In this document: piece after piece, positions 18,601 through 27,152 of the stretch
Position numbering within the stretch: position 1 is the first letter of the stretch
How the letters are laid out: every line of letters starts with the position of its first letter
NCBI GenBank assembly: GCA_036677805.1
Contig: JAVBVS010000016.1
Coordinates: forward strand, 248,001-312,000
Direction of reading: 5' to 3'
Source: SIG78 sp036677805
Lineage (GTDB): Bacteria > Verrucomicrobiota > Lentisphaeria > Victivallales > Victivallaceae
Length of the DNA: 64,000 nt
Notes under the pieces: model-generated
Database searches by the model: none
What the model was told of the DNA's origin: nothing
The model's input: only the letters and a program-made list of their open reading frames with translations
Program-made: the position numbers and the translations under genes

Positions 18601-18656
18601 AAAACCGTGCCCGCGGCCAGTAACAGCAATGGCAATGGCATCCATTTGCAGATCAT
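15621..18656 (-). CDS. Exported LamG-containing glycoside hydrolase-like protein
   Basis: About 1011 residues starting with a signal peptide (MICKWMPLPLLLLAAGTVFA). Residues about 25-210 are a LamG/concanavalin-like binding domain (LVLHYDFAENTGNAVIDKSS ... FKLYNRALSRYEVARHY). A middle region of beta-sandwich type follows (about 230-560). The C-terminal part looks like a TIM barrel: HPYLIHQRIPVNIPE, then GDDGVYLDGTCH, where an acidic residue at a strand end is a candidate catalytic group, then VDVHCSWGYNMPALAYADVMWNGE. From memory it resembles the glycosidase-like DUF6067 proteins of PVC bacteria. ATG 18656 was preferred over a GTG 18 bp upstream because of AGGTG 6 nt before it. It starts 8 bp after the pseudopilin stop. 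Confidence 0.75.
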   Translation of the reverse strand: MICKWMPLPLLLLAAGTVFAETDKSLVLHYDFAENTGNAVIDKSSYAMPGKVINGAYLAELDGERGVMRLNGENAYIDCGNAPQLAFNYDLSFEITVRQNGPIPSKGAVIFSDLDKRECMFFITNWHTLQLYMGNRAEQSSSGLPVDRGLVGPEWSHITVVMEFPRCRFYRNGVLIADQLMIVPPEKTVKSSRKFIGGFPQGSSAPIDVADFKLYNRALSRYEVARHYAGKEVTDKIDYELFCEPDFYRNTINLRAASKGVDSRGNTAAFRVRELTGRGDFTEASPGTGRFNAGAEIAGLDKLAGNSCEVEAEIRTADGKVLKTLHKQLSLEKPYFVHSPEGKLQGKAPAPWTPLETVSTDGKLALKVWNRTYEFPATGPMIGAIDTAGTEILAAPATLNLNGKALARTALKVEQADALAATFTDRFEQGGLTVTGKSVAEYDGYIIFDYTLTADRPTEIGSFNLTVPFKQEYANLACADRVFDPPSRDLLGDAWFSGEIGEGQNFQFTPNLFIGNADLGLTFQAESDEFYRNGDRQKAIQILRDGKTTTLKINFIDTPTKLKPGECFHYRFALMAFPAKPQAHDIWDLRLARAEPYGGDLDTPDAEIDGKPAFQDDQDRGFKRLFFNVNESFSWPLSRPGSAAYDMALHRYIDTAHSYGLKVHPYLIHQRIPVNIPEFEVYGPYMVKYPWAQYSQGFNGPDPDVARPGPISVKYGANSQQTLFMCFNSEALRDAVAASLAKRLDIFGDDGVYLDGTCHLVPCSNPLHGCGYVGTDGKRRPTYPTFAVREMLRRIYLLTRARNPENIVDVHCSWGYNMPALAYADVMWNGERWFQFRARKPESAAAELPVGRFLAEHTGRQIGIAADILTYRLGGDMPVAGVSLLYDVPPRFNSTETFFTRLYKMREEFGIKEAEKFFFYDNHGAAAVTPEAVKATLFNHPHNGMLLFVSNWSTQAQNATVKLNLPLLKQSGTAWQGIDYLAGTPVAVSPEGEFKITLSPQQWTYIWIKRK

Positions 18657-18664
18657 CAACGCAC

Positions 18665-19423
18665 CTATTTCCACCAGTTGAGGATTTTGTAACCGTTGAC
18701 CACCCCGGCTCCGGCCGGAAAGTCATTGGCGGGGCTGAAAACCGCCACATGCACCTCGGTTCCGGTGCTCATCGTAAGGTTGTTGTTCTTAAAGAGTTCA
18801 TCGAAGAAATAAGGTCCCGCGCCGGTGACGCTGCCGTCGGAAAGCGCGACATTGCAGATATTCTGATGCCGCGCATGTGCTCCGTAATTGGAAGCGAAGC
18901 GGATATAGCAGGACTGAGTCAGGTTGCCGGCACTCGAGTCGGAATTGATGCTGTCGGCCAGAAGCGGCATCCCCGCCGGCAGTTTCTTGAGGTTGGGGCT
19001 GTACTGGATCGCGCCGGCGCCGTGCGCCACCGCAATCTGCGCCGTCTGGCTCAGTCCGGCATAAGGCAGCGCGCCGTAGCAGTTGGTGGAGTACACGCCG
19101 GTAAAATAACAGGAGGGACAGGCATAGATGCCCCGGGTATCCGGCAGATACTGGTCCACAATCAGCGTGGCGGGCCAGTAGGCCTTGGTGCTGCTGTAGT
19201 AACAGGGCGCGATATCGTCGTTGTCGTCGGCGTAAAGGATGAACCCGAGGCCGCACTGTTTGAGATTGGAGGTGCATTGAGCGGCTTTGGCCCGTTCCCG
19301 GGCCGCGGACAGCGCGGGCAGCAGCATGGCCGCCAGAATGGCGATAATCGCGATCACCACGAGGAGCTCAATGAGGGTGAAGTTCCCGTGGCCGAGGGGT
19401 CGTCTCTGAACTTTGGCTTTCAT
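18665..19423 (-). CDS. Type II pseudopilin-like protein (prepilin N-terminal methylation domain)
   Basis: A 252-residue protein with the N-terminal hydrophobic helix FTLIELLVVIAIIAILAAML (about residues 15-34) and ALSAARERAKAAQC after it, as in the GspG/H-like proteins abundant in Lentisphaerae and Planctomycetes. The body is a small disulfide-capable globular domain with the recurring ACPSC and HARHQN...NVALSDGSV patterns. The residue before the mature Phe is Asn, not the usual Gly. AGGA is 6-7 nt before the ATG. It sits between two giant glycosidase-like genes (26 bp and 8 bp gaps). The function of these proteins is not known; surface anchoring or secretion of the neighbouring enzymes is a guess. 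Confidence 0.85.
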   Translation of the reverse strand: MKAKVQRRPLGHGNFTLIELLVVIAIIAILAAMLLPALSAARERAKAAQCTSNLKQCGLGFILYADDNDDIAPCYYSSTKAYWPATLIVDQYLPDTRGIYACPSCYFTGVYSTNCYGALPYAGLSQTAQIAVAHGAGAIQYSPNLKKLPAGMPLLADSINSDSSAGNLTQSCYIRFASNYGAHARHQNICNVALSDGSVTGAGPYFFDELFKNNNLTMSTGTEVHVAVFSPANDFPAGAGVVNGYKILNWWK

Positions 19424-19449
19424 CTCTCGTCCTTTCCTTATGATTATGG

Positions 19450-22400
19450 TTATTTCACAATGTACATGGTGATTTCGCGCGGCCGGAGCGTCCCGGATAC
19501 GGTGGCGCCCGCTACGGGAGTGCTGCCGCCGTCCGGCGCGATTCGCGCCGCCGCGGCGCCATACGGCTTGAGATCGAAAGCATATTCGATGCCTTCTTTG
19601 CCGACATTGACCAGGAAGATGCCCATGCTGCCGTCGGCGGCGCGGAAGACTCCGCTCTGAAGCACATCAAAGCTGCTGTTGGCCGCTTCCGCCAGCGTGG
19701 CTCCGGAATCGGTTTCGCCGGTTTCGTCGCTGGCGTAAGAAATCATCGGCATGGTTGCGGGCTTGAGAAAGCGTACCGGGCGCAGCACCTGGCCCAGACA
19801 GAGGTAACGCCGGGCCGATTCGAGCTTATAATAGTCGATCACCTGCTTCAGGAACGCGAAGTGTTCCCGGTGTTCCGGCTTGTCGAAATCCAGCACCGAG
19901 GCGGCGGGGCGCGGACGCAGCGTCAGGCGGCCGATCTGCGCGCCTTCGACGAACATTGAGGCGCATTCGAGGTAGAAGAACCGGTCTTCCAGCTGAATCT
20001 TGCCCACCGAACTGCGCGGGATGTAATCACCGTAGACCGCGGCGAAAAGCGGCACCTTGTTCTCCACCCGCATGTTGCGCTGGTAAAGCACGTTGTCCTG
20101 AACGTCGATCATATTTTCCGCCGGGTCCTCGCCTTCGATCAGGGCGTCGGGGAAATCCTTTTTGACGCCGGCATAGACCTGCTCCAGCAACCGGTGCATG
20201 CCCAGGGTGCCGCAGGAGGCCCCGGCCGCGCTGTGGCCATGGGGCGTCCAATAGCAGGGCTGACACATGCCGTGGATGGTATCGAGATAGACCCCGGCCA
20301 CATGCTCCTGCCGGATCACGGCGACCGATTCTTCGGTCAGCCGCTGCTGCCAGGCGGAATCCCAGCCGCACATGTTCCAGCCGATATTTTCATAGAAGAG
20401 CACATTGCCGAAGAGATCGCGCGCAGCGCCGTTCCTGAGCCTGGCGGCATAGGGCGCGTTCTCGCTGGAGCCGTCGTCGTAGATGGTCGCGCAGAGGTAG
20501 GGTACCACATAGCCGCCGGATTTCCGCAGGGATTCGACAATCGCCGCCATTTCCGGCAGCGCGCCTTGCGCCGGATAATTGCCGAAAGGACTGTGACGGT
20601 TCACGAAGCCGGTCCAGCGGTCGCCGGGACGATTGCGCATGCGCCGGCTGTTGCCCGGCCAGTTGTTTTCGGTGGCGCCGGCGTCGGCGGGATTGCTCCA
20701 GCCATACCAGTTGAAGACCAGATCGCTGCCGCTCCACGCCAGCCACCTGGCGGCATCGGCGGCGGCAATGCGCTGATTTTCATATACGTCATTGGTGCCG
20801 GTGGCGCTGTCGCCGAGTTGAGTGTAGAAATGCAGCGGCACGTACTTCGACCATTCGGGAATATCTTTGCGGTCGCGGGTTTTGCCTTTGGCGCACCAGC
20901 TCTGGCGGGTGGCCCAGTCGCGGTAGATCATGCAGGCGTCATACCAGTCGCCGGCAAAGGGGCCGACCACGGTATCGTAACTCTGCGCATAATCCTCGTC
21001 GCGGAACCAGAGATTGGGTGGAAAGTGGGCGATCCGCCAGTCGATCCGCTCCGGCTGGTTGTCGATGATGAACTGAGTCATATTGGGGGTCGGATCGAAG
21101 GTGCCGAAATAGATGCCCTGCTTCACGGCATCGTTGTAGAGCGCGAAGAACTGCATGTTGATGTAATAGGGATAGTATGCGCCGTTGCGGTGATAGTTCT
21201 CGCCCAGTCCCGCCTTGGCCGCAAAGGGATTGCGGATCATGCCGCCGCGCCACTTCGGAAAAACGATCACATTGTCGTCCTTGCCGCCGATGGCGCCGAA
21301 GGCGCATTGCGGAAAATAAATCCGTTCGAGACCGTAGCGCGCGCTGTGATTTTCGGTCGCCACCCGCCAGCGGCTGAAGCGGTCGCCCGGTTTCAGCGTC
21401 ACGGTGCCGGAAACCTGAAATTTATTGTCCTCCTTCTGCAGCCGGACATTCTCCCAGCGGAAGGTGACGGTCACGCCGTCGGGCCCCTCCGCCACCTGCC
21501 ACGCGGCCCTTTTGGCATCCTTGCCAGTCACGGTGAAGGCGCCGAGGGCCTTGGCCATGCGCGGCATCACATTTTTCAGAATGCCGTGGGAATAGCCGTG
21601 ACGCTGATCGTTGTTGGGCGCCAGCGCCGGATCGATGCCGAGCTGCGCCGCAAAGAGCGGCGTCGAAGCCGCCAGAAAATCGCATTTCGCCGCCATGCCG
21701 TACAACCGGACCAATTCGATATCGGAGCCGGTTTTGCGGAACTCCAGTCCGAGATGCTCATTGGCGATCAGCAGCCGGTCGGCCGACTGCCGCACCCGGA
21801 CGCCCGTGGCGGGCGCGGCGAAGAAGGCATTGCTTTCCGCATCATCGGTTGCCGCCGCCGGAGCAGCGGAAACGGCCGGAACTTCCGGCGTTGCCGGAGC
21901 CGCTACCGCGACGGGTTCGACCGGAGCTTCCGGCGTTGCCGGAGCCGCTGCCGCGGCGGGTTCGGCCGGAGCGGCATGCGCCGCGCGAGTGGCCTCATAC
22001 TGCGCTTTGATTTCCCCGGCCGTAAGCGCCCGCCGGTAGATTCGAACCTCATCCACCGTGCCCGCAGGCTGATTGAGCTTGGGATTGCTCATGCCGATGA
22101 CGAAGGCGTTGACCGCGTAGGGCAGTTCCTCGCGTTTGGAGGCGGCGGTCTTGACGATTTCGCCATTGACCGCCAGATTCAGGTTTTTGCCGTCAAAGGT
22201 GGCGACCACATGATTCCAGCGGCCGATTGCGAGCGGCGCGCTGATCTGATTGTCGCCGCCGGCGGCGTAGAATACGATCAGAGAACCGTTCTGACCGACA
22301 AGATAACTGCGGGCGCTTTCACCCATCAATTGGTGAAAGCCCTTCTTTGCGAGTGCTTCCGGCTTGAACCAGAATTCAAAACCGGCCTGATTGCCGAGAT

Positions 22401-22650
22401 TCAATCCGGGCTGGCTTTTGAACAAAATATGTTTGCCCCCGCCCGGCAGCCGCATCGCAAAGCCGCCGCCGCACGGTTCGTAAAGCGTCTCCCTGACCGT
22501 ACCGTTGCGGTTGTTGCCGGAGCTGTCGACGGCGGTCGCGCCCTGTCCTTCGTCGAACTTCCATTCCAATGCCAGATCCGCCGGGGCCGCGCCCAGAGCC
22601 ATACCGGCGACCAGCAGCAGGACCGTCCATATCGTCCGCACTCGCTTCAT
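19450..22650 (-). CDS. Exported LamG glycoside hydrolase-like protein with Ala/Pro linker
   Basis: 1066 residues from ATG 22650, giving the signal peptide MKRVRTIWTVLLLVAGMALG. Residues about 25-220 form a LamG domain (LEWKFDEGQGATAVDSSGNN ... VDEVRIYRRALTAGEIK). A low-complexity Ala/Pro/Glu linker follows (about 225-280, a 45-bp tandem repeat in the DNA), then a long catalytic-type region. The latter has TIM-barrel-like strands: VPYLCATIYDDG, GVYLDTIHGMCQPCYW and DFPDALIEGEDPAENM, the last with acidic residues that may be catalytic. From memory it recalls DUF6259-type glycosidases of Lentisphaerae. Longer frames upstream were rejected because they lack the signal peptide; AAGGG stands 8 nt before the chosen ATG. 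Confidence 0.75.
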   Translation of the reverse strand: MKRVRTIWTVLLLVAGMALGAAPADLALEWKFDEGQGATAVDSSGNNRNGTVRETLYEPCGGGFAMRLPGGGKHILFKSQPGLNLGNQAGFEFWFKPEALAKKGFHQLMGESARSYLVGQNGSLIVFYAAGGDNQISAPLAIGRWNHVVATFDGKNLNLAVNGEIVKTAASKREELPYAVNAFVIGMSNPKLNQPAGTVDEVRIYRRALTAGEIKAQYEATRAAHAAPAEPAAAAAPATPEAPVEPVAVAAPATPEVPAVSAAPAAATDDAESNAFFAAPATGVRVRQSADRLLIANEHLGLEFRKTGSDIELVRLYGMAAKCDFLAASTPLFAAQLGIDPALAPNNDQRHGYSHGILKNVMPRMAKALGAFTVTGKDAKRAAWQVAEGPDGVTVTFRWENVRLQKEDNKFQVSGTVTLKPGDRFSRWRVATENHSARYGLERIYFPQCAFGAIGGKDDNVIVFPKWRGGMIRNPFAAKAGLGENYHRNGAYYPYYINMQFFALYNDAVKQGIYFGTFDPTPNMTQFIIDNQPERIDWRIAHFPPNLWFRDEDYAQSYDTVVGPFAGDWYDACMIYRDWATRQSWCAKGKTRDRKDIPEWSKYVPLHFYTQLGDSATGTNDVYENQRIAAADAARWLAWSGSDLVFNWYGWSNPADAGATENNWPGNSRRMRNRPGDRWTGFVNRHSPFGNYPAQGALPEMAAIVESLRKSGGYVVPYLCATIYDDGSSENAPYAARLRNGAARDLFGNVLFYENIGWNMCGWDSAWQQRLTEESVAVIRQEHVAGVYLDTIHGMCQPCYWTPHGHSAAGASCGTLGMHRLLEQVYAGVKKDFPDALIEGEDPAENMIDVQDNVLYQRNMRVENKVPLFAAVYGDYIPRSSVGKIQLEDRFFYLECASMFVEGAQIGRLTLRPRPAASVLDFDKPEHREHFAFLKQVIDYYKLESARRYLCLGQVLRPVRFLKPATMPMISYASDETGETDSGATLAEAANSSFDVLQSGVFRAADGSMGIFLVNVGKEGIEYAFDLKPYGAAAARIAPDGGSTPVAGATVSGTLRPREITMYIVK
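21877..21966. repeat. Two 45-bp tandem repeats in the Ala/Pro linker
   Basis: Units 21877-21921 and 21922-21966 differ at few positions and encode the 15-residue linker unit rich in Ala, Pro, Glu and Val of the glycosidase at 19450-22650. Such in-frame repeats can change linker length by slippage. Confidence 0.7.
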
Positions 22651-22759
22651 TCTCAACGCCCTTTCCCTGTGGTATATCATTGACTTCACGTCGTCGCTTC
22701 TTCCCTCGTGGCCGCAATCATCATCCGGCGCCGTTTGCGTCCTGCCGGAAAGCGGAAAC

Positions 22760-23611
22760 TCATTTGCCCGGAAAATCCACTGTGGCACAACTGGCGATGC
22801 GCGTGGCATCGGCCGGAATATCCTTCCGATACTCGCCTACGCCGAATTCGGCCCGGCGTTCGGCAAAGCACTGGGCCGCCCAGGTGGCGTCCGCGCCGTC
22901 GAGAATCCAGTTCATGCCCATCTCCACCAGTTCGCGCCCCCGGATGACCTCCCGGAGCTTGGTCGGCAGATGGATGCCCGCTCCCAGATTCTTCGCCCGG
23001 GCCCGGACCACGCAGTGTTTCATCAGATCGAGGTATTCGCTCCGCATCCAGGCCTCGGGATATCCGACCGATACGCTGATGTCGTGGGGACCGAGAAAGA
23101 TGCCGTCCACGCCCGGCACGTCGGTCAAGGCGTCGAACCGTTCATAAGCGGTTTGACTTTCGATGCCGACGATCAGGAAGTTGTCCGCATTGAAGCGCTC
23201 GAAAAATTCCCGGTATTCCCCGCTCGGCGCGCCGCCGGCCAGAATCGGCTGCAATTGTTTGCCCTTGAGCGGACGGTAGCGGACCGCGCCGACCAGTTTC
23301 CTGACATCCGCCACCTCTTCGACATAGGGCGCCACAATGCCCTGAGCGCCCAGGTCCAGCGCCCGCGTCGCCTCGGTCGGATCGGGGTTGGAGATGCGCA
23401 CGATCGGCACCACGCCATTGGCCCGGTAAAAGAGGCACAAATGGTTGATTTGCTGTGAGTCGAGCACCATATGCTCGCCGCAGATGAAGGCGAAGTCCAA
23501 ACCGCCGTCAATCATGATCTTGATCGCGCTGAAATTGTTCAGGCAGGTCATGTGCGTACCGTAAAGTTTTTTTCCGGCATGAAGCGCTTCCCGGAATTGT
23601 TTTCCCGTCAT
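22760..23611 (-). CDS. HpcH/HpaI-family aldolase
   Basis: A 283-residue class II (metal-dependent) aldolase of the HpcH/HpaI/citrate-lyase-beta fold. Family marks are GGLDFAFICGEHMVLD (metal/acid loop), VVPIVRISNPDP (substrate Arg), GAQGIVAPYVE, ILVGIES-like FLIVGIESQTA (metal Glu) and GIFLGPHDISVS (metal Asp). Such enzymes cleave 2-keto-3-deoxy sugar acids (e.g. 2-keto-3-deoxy-L-rhamnonate) to pyruvate and an aldehyde. With the dehydrogenases and oxidoreductase upstream it fits a non-phosphorylative sugar-acid route. An AT-rich promoter region precedes it. Confidence 0.88.
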   Translation of the reverse strand: MTGKQFREALHAGKKLYGTHMTCLNNFSAIKIMIDGGLDFAFICGEHMVLDSQQINHLCLFYRANGVVPIVRISNPDPTEATRALDLGAQGIVAPYVEEVADVRKLVGAVRYRPLKGKQLQPILAGGAPSGEYREFFERFNADNFLIVGIESQTAYERFDALTDVPGVDGIFLGPHDISVSVGYPEAWMRSEYLDLMKHCVVRARAKNLGAGIHLPTKLREVIRGRELVEMGMNWILDGADATWAAQCFAERRAEFGVGEYRKDIPADATRIASCATVDFPGK

Positions 23612-23662
23612 AATCTTTGATCTTTCTTGCTTGAAACTACGAAACGATTTTCTATTTATATA

Positions 23663-23691
23663 ATTATACGAAAAAATTTAACAAAAATCAA
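23663..23691 (-). promoter_or_regulatory. Putative internal promoter before the aldolase gene
   Basis: On the minus strand TTGATT (23686-23691), 17 bp, TATAAT (23663-23668), 52 bp before the aldolase ATG, in a 145-bp very AT-rich gap. An AT-rich block (ATTTTATATAA on the minus strand, 23698-23708) stands 6 bp upstream of the -35 and recurs at 27046-27056. Confidence 0.55.
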
Positions 23692-23756
23692 TAGTGATTA
23701 TATAAAATCTTTAAATATTTTATAACTCCCTTGATTGATTTTAACTTGATTGCGGA

Positions 23757-25028
23757 TTATTTCAGCTGCTTGCGGATGAATTCGTCGACCACGGCGAGAT
23801 AGCCGGGCAGCACCACATGCGCCGAAATCGGCATGGGATACATGCTCTTTTCGCCGGGCACGGCATGATAGACCGCATAAATTCCGTTGGCCGGACAAAC
23901 CCGGTCGAAATATCCGGCCGAAAATACGACCGGAACCTTGATCGCAGCCGCCAGATTGCCCGCGTCGAAATAACGCATCACCTGCGCGGTTTCCGCACTT
24001 TGATCGAAGCCGGAACGCGAAACCGGCCAGCCTTTCATGCGGACGCCGGACGCGGGCGAGAAGTCGCAGAAGGCCGGAACGTTGACCGCGGCGGCGGTGA
24101 TCTTCGGATTGATCGCAGCCGAAACCAAGGTCAACCCGCCGCCCTGACTCGATCCCGCCGCGACGATATGACGGCTGTCGCACTCCGGCTGCTGCGCCAC
24201 ATAGTCGATGAATTCCTGAATCGCCAGCACGGCGGCGGTAAAATAATAATCCTCGATCGAGGTTCCCGGACGACAGAAGTAATATCCGGCAATCTTGTCG
24301 AATGCGGCTTTCTGCGCGGCGGCGGTGGCCTGCGGCGGAAAGCGATGGATGTTGACCGCCAGCGTCATCACGCCTTCCGGCACGAAATCGGTGCGCGGAA
24401 ATTCCAGCGCCGGAGTAAAAGGCCCCATGCCGTGCGACGGCGTATTGACCAAAAGCGGATATTGGCCCGGCGCGGCCGGACGGCACCAGAAAGCGTAAAA
24501 TTTCTCCTTGCCGCCGACCTCGCAGACCAGCAGTTCGGTTTTCCGCCCGGCATCGGAAAATTGCGGCAGATCGCGGCGGGTGATCGTCGCCCTGGTTTTG
24601 AAATCGGCCCGCGCCTTTTGCCAGAATGGCAGCGGATCGAACCGTTCCGCGGGCAGCGCCAGCTTATCCGGAGCGATCGCCGCCGCCGCCGCGACGCCCT
24701 TGCCGCCGAAACTGGATTCGACGATTTCAAACTGTACGATGCCGGGTTCGTTCAGCGGGAGTTCCCAGACCGCCGGGTTGCCCTGCGCCAGATCGAAACT
24801 CCGGCGCGCCAGTTCGCGCATGCCGTCGACCGTGGCTGCAACGGTGAAGGCTCCTTCGGCCAGCGGTTTTTTGTCCTCGCTCCAGAACAAAGTCACCTTC
24901 GCGGTCTCGCCCGGCTGATAGAGCGCATTTTTACGGTCCATCCGGCCCGTGCACCGGGGAGCGGCCGCCAATCCCTGAGCCGCCAGCAGCAAAACCAGCA
25001 GCCATGAACCCATATGCCGTCGTTTCAT
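23757..25028 (-). CDS. Exported carbohydrate esterase, acetylxylan esterase family CE7
   Basis: A secreted alpha/beta-hydrolase that removes acetyl groups from xylan, oligosaccharides or cephalosporin-like esters. 423 residues with an N-terminal signal peptide (MKRRHMGSWLLVLLLAAQGLAA). Nucleophile S294 in AAGSSQGGG, Asp D375 in GYFDRVCP and H404 in ISAHVVLPGY complete the triad. Residues about 25-125 form an extra N-terminal beta domain ahead of the hydrolase. In the cluster it would de-acetylate the polymer attacked by the LamG glycosidases. It is 43 bp after the Gfo/Idh gene. Confidence 0.88.
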   Translation of the reverse strand: MKRRHMGSWLLVLLLAAQGLAAAPRCTGRMDRKNALYQPGETAKVTLFWSEDKKPLAEGAFTVAATVDGMRELARRSFDLAQGNPAVWELPLNEPGIVQFEIVESSFGGKGVAAAAAIAPDKLALPAERFDPLPFWQKARADFKTRATITRRDLPQFSDAGRKTELLVCEVGGKEKFYAFWCRPAAPGQYPLLVNTPSHGMGPFTPALEFPRTDFVPEGVMTLAVNIHRFPPQATAAAQKAAFDKIAGYYFCRPGTSIEDYYFTAAVLAIQEFIDYVAQQPECDSRHIVAAGSSQGGGLTLVSAAINPKITAAAVNVPAFCDFSPASGVRMKGWPVSRSGFDQSAETAQVMRYFDAGNLAAAIKVPVVFSAGYFDRVCPANGIYAVYHAVPGEKSMYPMPISAHVVLPGYLAVVDEFIRKQLK

Positions 25029-25071
25029 CTCATTTTCCCTTTCCCGATCGATTTTATGAATAGGAACAAGC

Positions 25072-26022
25072 TCACAACATCATCAATTCACCGCCTTGAT
25101 CGCGGCTGGCGATGGCCGCGTTCAGGATACGCATCAGTTCGAAGGTTTCAGCGCGCGGATAAGGCTCGACGCCGCTGCGCAGATAATCGACGAACGCGCA
25201 TAATTGCGCCCGGAAGGCGCTGAAACTGTCGCCATAACTCAGACTCAGACTGCCCTGCGTCCCGTAAAGCTGAACCGGCGCGCCGTAACTGCTGTCGTAA
25301 AGTGAATTCAATACCACCTCGACGCCGGAAGCATGGTGGAGGTGCACGATCGCCCCCCGGTCGAGCGGCACGGTCCGCACCGTCGCGAATCCCGGCCCCA
25401 CGATCGGATAAACCGCCTCCAGCGCATGAATGCCGTAGGTTTCCAGACTTTTGCACATCGGCATGGTGATCATCAGCAACCGTCCGATCTCATGATGGTT
25501 GCGATGGTAGGGAACCAATTCCTTGGCGTAGCGCATGGAGCTCGACGACAGAAATTTCGCGCCCTCCGCGGCCCACTGTTCGAAAACCGCCAGATCGGCC
25601 GCCCGGTCGCAGAGCGGCTTGTCGATGAACAGCGGCACTCCGGCCGCGATGAAGGGATGCGCCCGGCGCACGTGTTCGCCGCCGATGTCGGTGGCGACAA
25701 TCACCGCGTCGACCTGCCCGATCATCGCTTCCGGACGCGGACAGACCCGGTCGATGCCGCAGACCGCCGCGATGTGCGCGGCCTTGTCGATGCCTTCACA
25801 GGCCACGTGGGTGACCCGGACCCCGGCGATGCCGAGCCGTTCCGGCGCAATCTTGTTCAGATAGCCGGTGAAACCCATGCCGTCGCCGACGCATTCGCGG
25901 TTCATCCGTTCGCGGTCGAAGCCGTTGATGATTGCGCTCCAGCTGTAGGGATGACCGTTGCCGGGAGTATAGCCGACGATGCCCAGCCGGATTGCCGCCG
26001 GATTTTTGACCAATGCATTCAT
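25072..26022 (-). CDS. Gfo/Idh/MocA-family oxidoreductase
   Basis: A 316-residue NAD(P)-dependent sugar or inositol dehydrogenase of the Gfo/Idh/MocA family. The N-terminal Rossmann fold starts at IRLGIVGYTPGNGHPY, in which the usual GxGxxG is altered. VDAVIVATDIGGEH and PLFIDKPLCD (the EKP-like motif, here DKP) follow. The C-terminal domain carries GTQGSLSLSYGDS. The start at 26022 gives an ATGA overlap with the hydroxyacid dehydrogenase stop, so the two are translationally coupled; the upstream in-frame extension overlaps that gene and lacks a fold. It probably oxidises a sugar released by the cluster's glycosidases. Confidence 0.85.
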   Translation of the reverse strand: MNALVKNPAAIRLGIVGYTPGNGHPYSWSAIINGFDRERMNRECVGDGMGFTGYLNKIAPERLGIAGVRVTHVACEGIDKAAHIAAVCGIDRVCPRPEAMIGQVDAVIVATDIGGEHVRRAHPFIAAGVPLFIDKPLCDRAADLAVFEQWAAEGAKFLSSSSMRYAKELVPYHRNHHEIGRLLMITMPMCKSLETYGIHALEAVYPIVGPGFATVRTVPLDRGAIVHLHHASGVEVVLNSLYDSSYGAPVQLYGTQGSLSLSYGDSFSAFRAQLCAFVDYLRSGVEPYPRAETFELMRILNAAIASRDQGGELMML

Positions 26023-26969
26023 GGATTCACCACATTGACCGGATTGCCGGCCAGAAACCGTTCGAGATTGTCGATCGCGGTCCGGAGCAGCCGGGTTCGG
26101 GCTTCCAGCGTGGCCCAGGCGATGTGCGGCGTAATCCGGCAGCGGTCCAGACCGAAGAGCGGACAATCGGCGGGCGGAGGTTCGACTTCAAGCACGTCCA
26201 GACCGGCGGCGGCGATCACGCCATTTTGCAGCGCCGCCGCCAGGTCGGCGGCAGCGATCAGCGGACCGCGGCTGGTGTTGATCAGAAACGCCGTCGGCTT
26301 CATCAGTTTCAGCGTATCGCGGTTGATCAAGCCGCGGGTGGCGGCGGTCAACGGACAGTGCAGCGTGACCACATCGCTTTGCGCCAGCAATTCCGGCAAG
26401 GCCAGCGCCTCCGCCCACTCCGGCAGCGCAGCGCCGGAATCGCAGGCGACGACCCGCATGCCGAACGCGCGGGCGATTTCACCGACACGTCGCCCGATGC
26501 GGCCGAAACCGACGATGCCGACGGTCTTGCCCGCCAGTTCGATCAGCGGTTTATCCCAGTAACAGAAATCGCGGCTGGCGCTCCAGCGGCCCTGGGCCAC
26601 GCCGCGGGCGTGATGCTCGACCTGATGGGCGAGATTGAGGATGTGGGCGAAGACCATCTGGGCCACCGAATCGGTCCCGTAACAGGGGATATTGGTCACC
26701 GCGATCCCGCGGGCGCGGGCGGCCTGGATGTCGACCACATCGTAACCGGTCGCCAATACGCCGATGTAGCGCAATCCGGGCAATTGCGCCAGCACCTCGC
26801 CGGACAGCCGGGTTTTGTTGGTAAACAGCGCCTCGGCGCCCCGGGCGCGCTCCACGACCTCCTCCGACCGGGTGAAATCGTAGACCGTGAGCTCGCCCAG
26901 GCGGCCCAGCGGCGCATAATCCAGATCTCCCGGATTGAGGGCGTAACCGTCGAGAATAACCATCTTCAT
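26019..26969 (-). CDS. D-2-hydroxyacid dehydrogenase, glycerate/phosphoglycerate dehydrogenase-like
   Basis: A 316-residue NAD-dependent enzyme of the D-isomer 2-hydroxyacid dehydrogenase family. The cofactor motif is VGIVGFGRIGRRVGE, and the catalytic triad is visible as Arg in INTSRGPLI, Glu in LDVLEVEPP and His in RITPHIAWAT. It would reduce hydroxypyruvate, glyoxylate or a similar 2-keto acid, perhaps the product of the aldolase. ATG 26969 was chosen because GAGG lies exactly 7 nt upstream; the ATG 6 bp earlier is only 1 nt from it. It is the first gene of the minus-strand cluster, divergent from a GntR/FCD gene. Confidence 0.9.
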   Translation of the reverse strand: MKMVILDGYALNPGDLDYAPLGRLGELTVYDFTRSEEVVERARGAEALFTNKTRLSGEVLAQLPGLRYIGVLATGYDVVDIQAARARGIAVTNIPCYGTDSVAQMVFAHILNLAHQVEHHARGVAQGRWSASRDFCYWDKPLIELAGKTVGIVGFGRIGRRVGEIARAFGMRVVACDSGAALPEWAEALALPELLAQSDVVTLHCPLTAATRGLINRDTLKLMKPTAFLINTSRGPLIAAADLAAALQNGVIAAAGLDVLEVEPPPADCPLFGLDRCRITPHIAWATLEARTRLLRTAIDNLERFLAGNPVNVVNP

Positions 26970-27009
26970 AATCATGCCTCAGAGTTGTATCATCCAGTTT
27001 CCGATAAAA

Positions 27010-27038
27010 AATATAGGTCGGGTAATTTACAAATTCAA
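27010..27038 (-). promoter_or_regulatory. Putative promoter at the head of the catabolic cluster
   Basis: On the minus strand TTGAAT (27033-27038), 17 bp, TATATT (27010-27015), about 40 bp before the dehydrogenase ATG. The AT-rich block ATTTTATATAA (27046-27056) stands 7 bp upstream of the -35, as at the internal aldolase promoter. Confidence 0.55.
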
Positions 27039-27152
27039 ATCAACTTTATATAAAATTTTGATATTTTTTTCTTGAATTCTATGAAAATAACTTGTTTTTT
27101 ATAAAATACATGGTAAATTGTAAGTAAACCGATTCAAGATTGTGAGGAAACC

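Noticed and set aside
20194..22683. 829-codon open frame on the plus strand
   Set aside because: Antisense to the LamG glycosidase-like gene, which has a signal peptide and recognisable domains; the plus-strand product has none.
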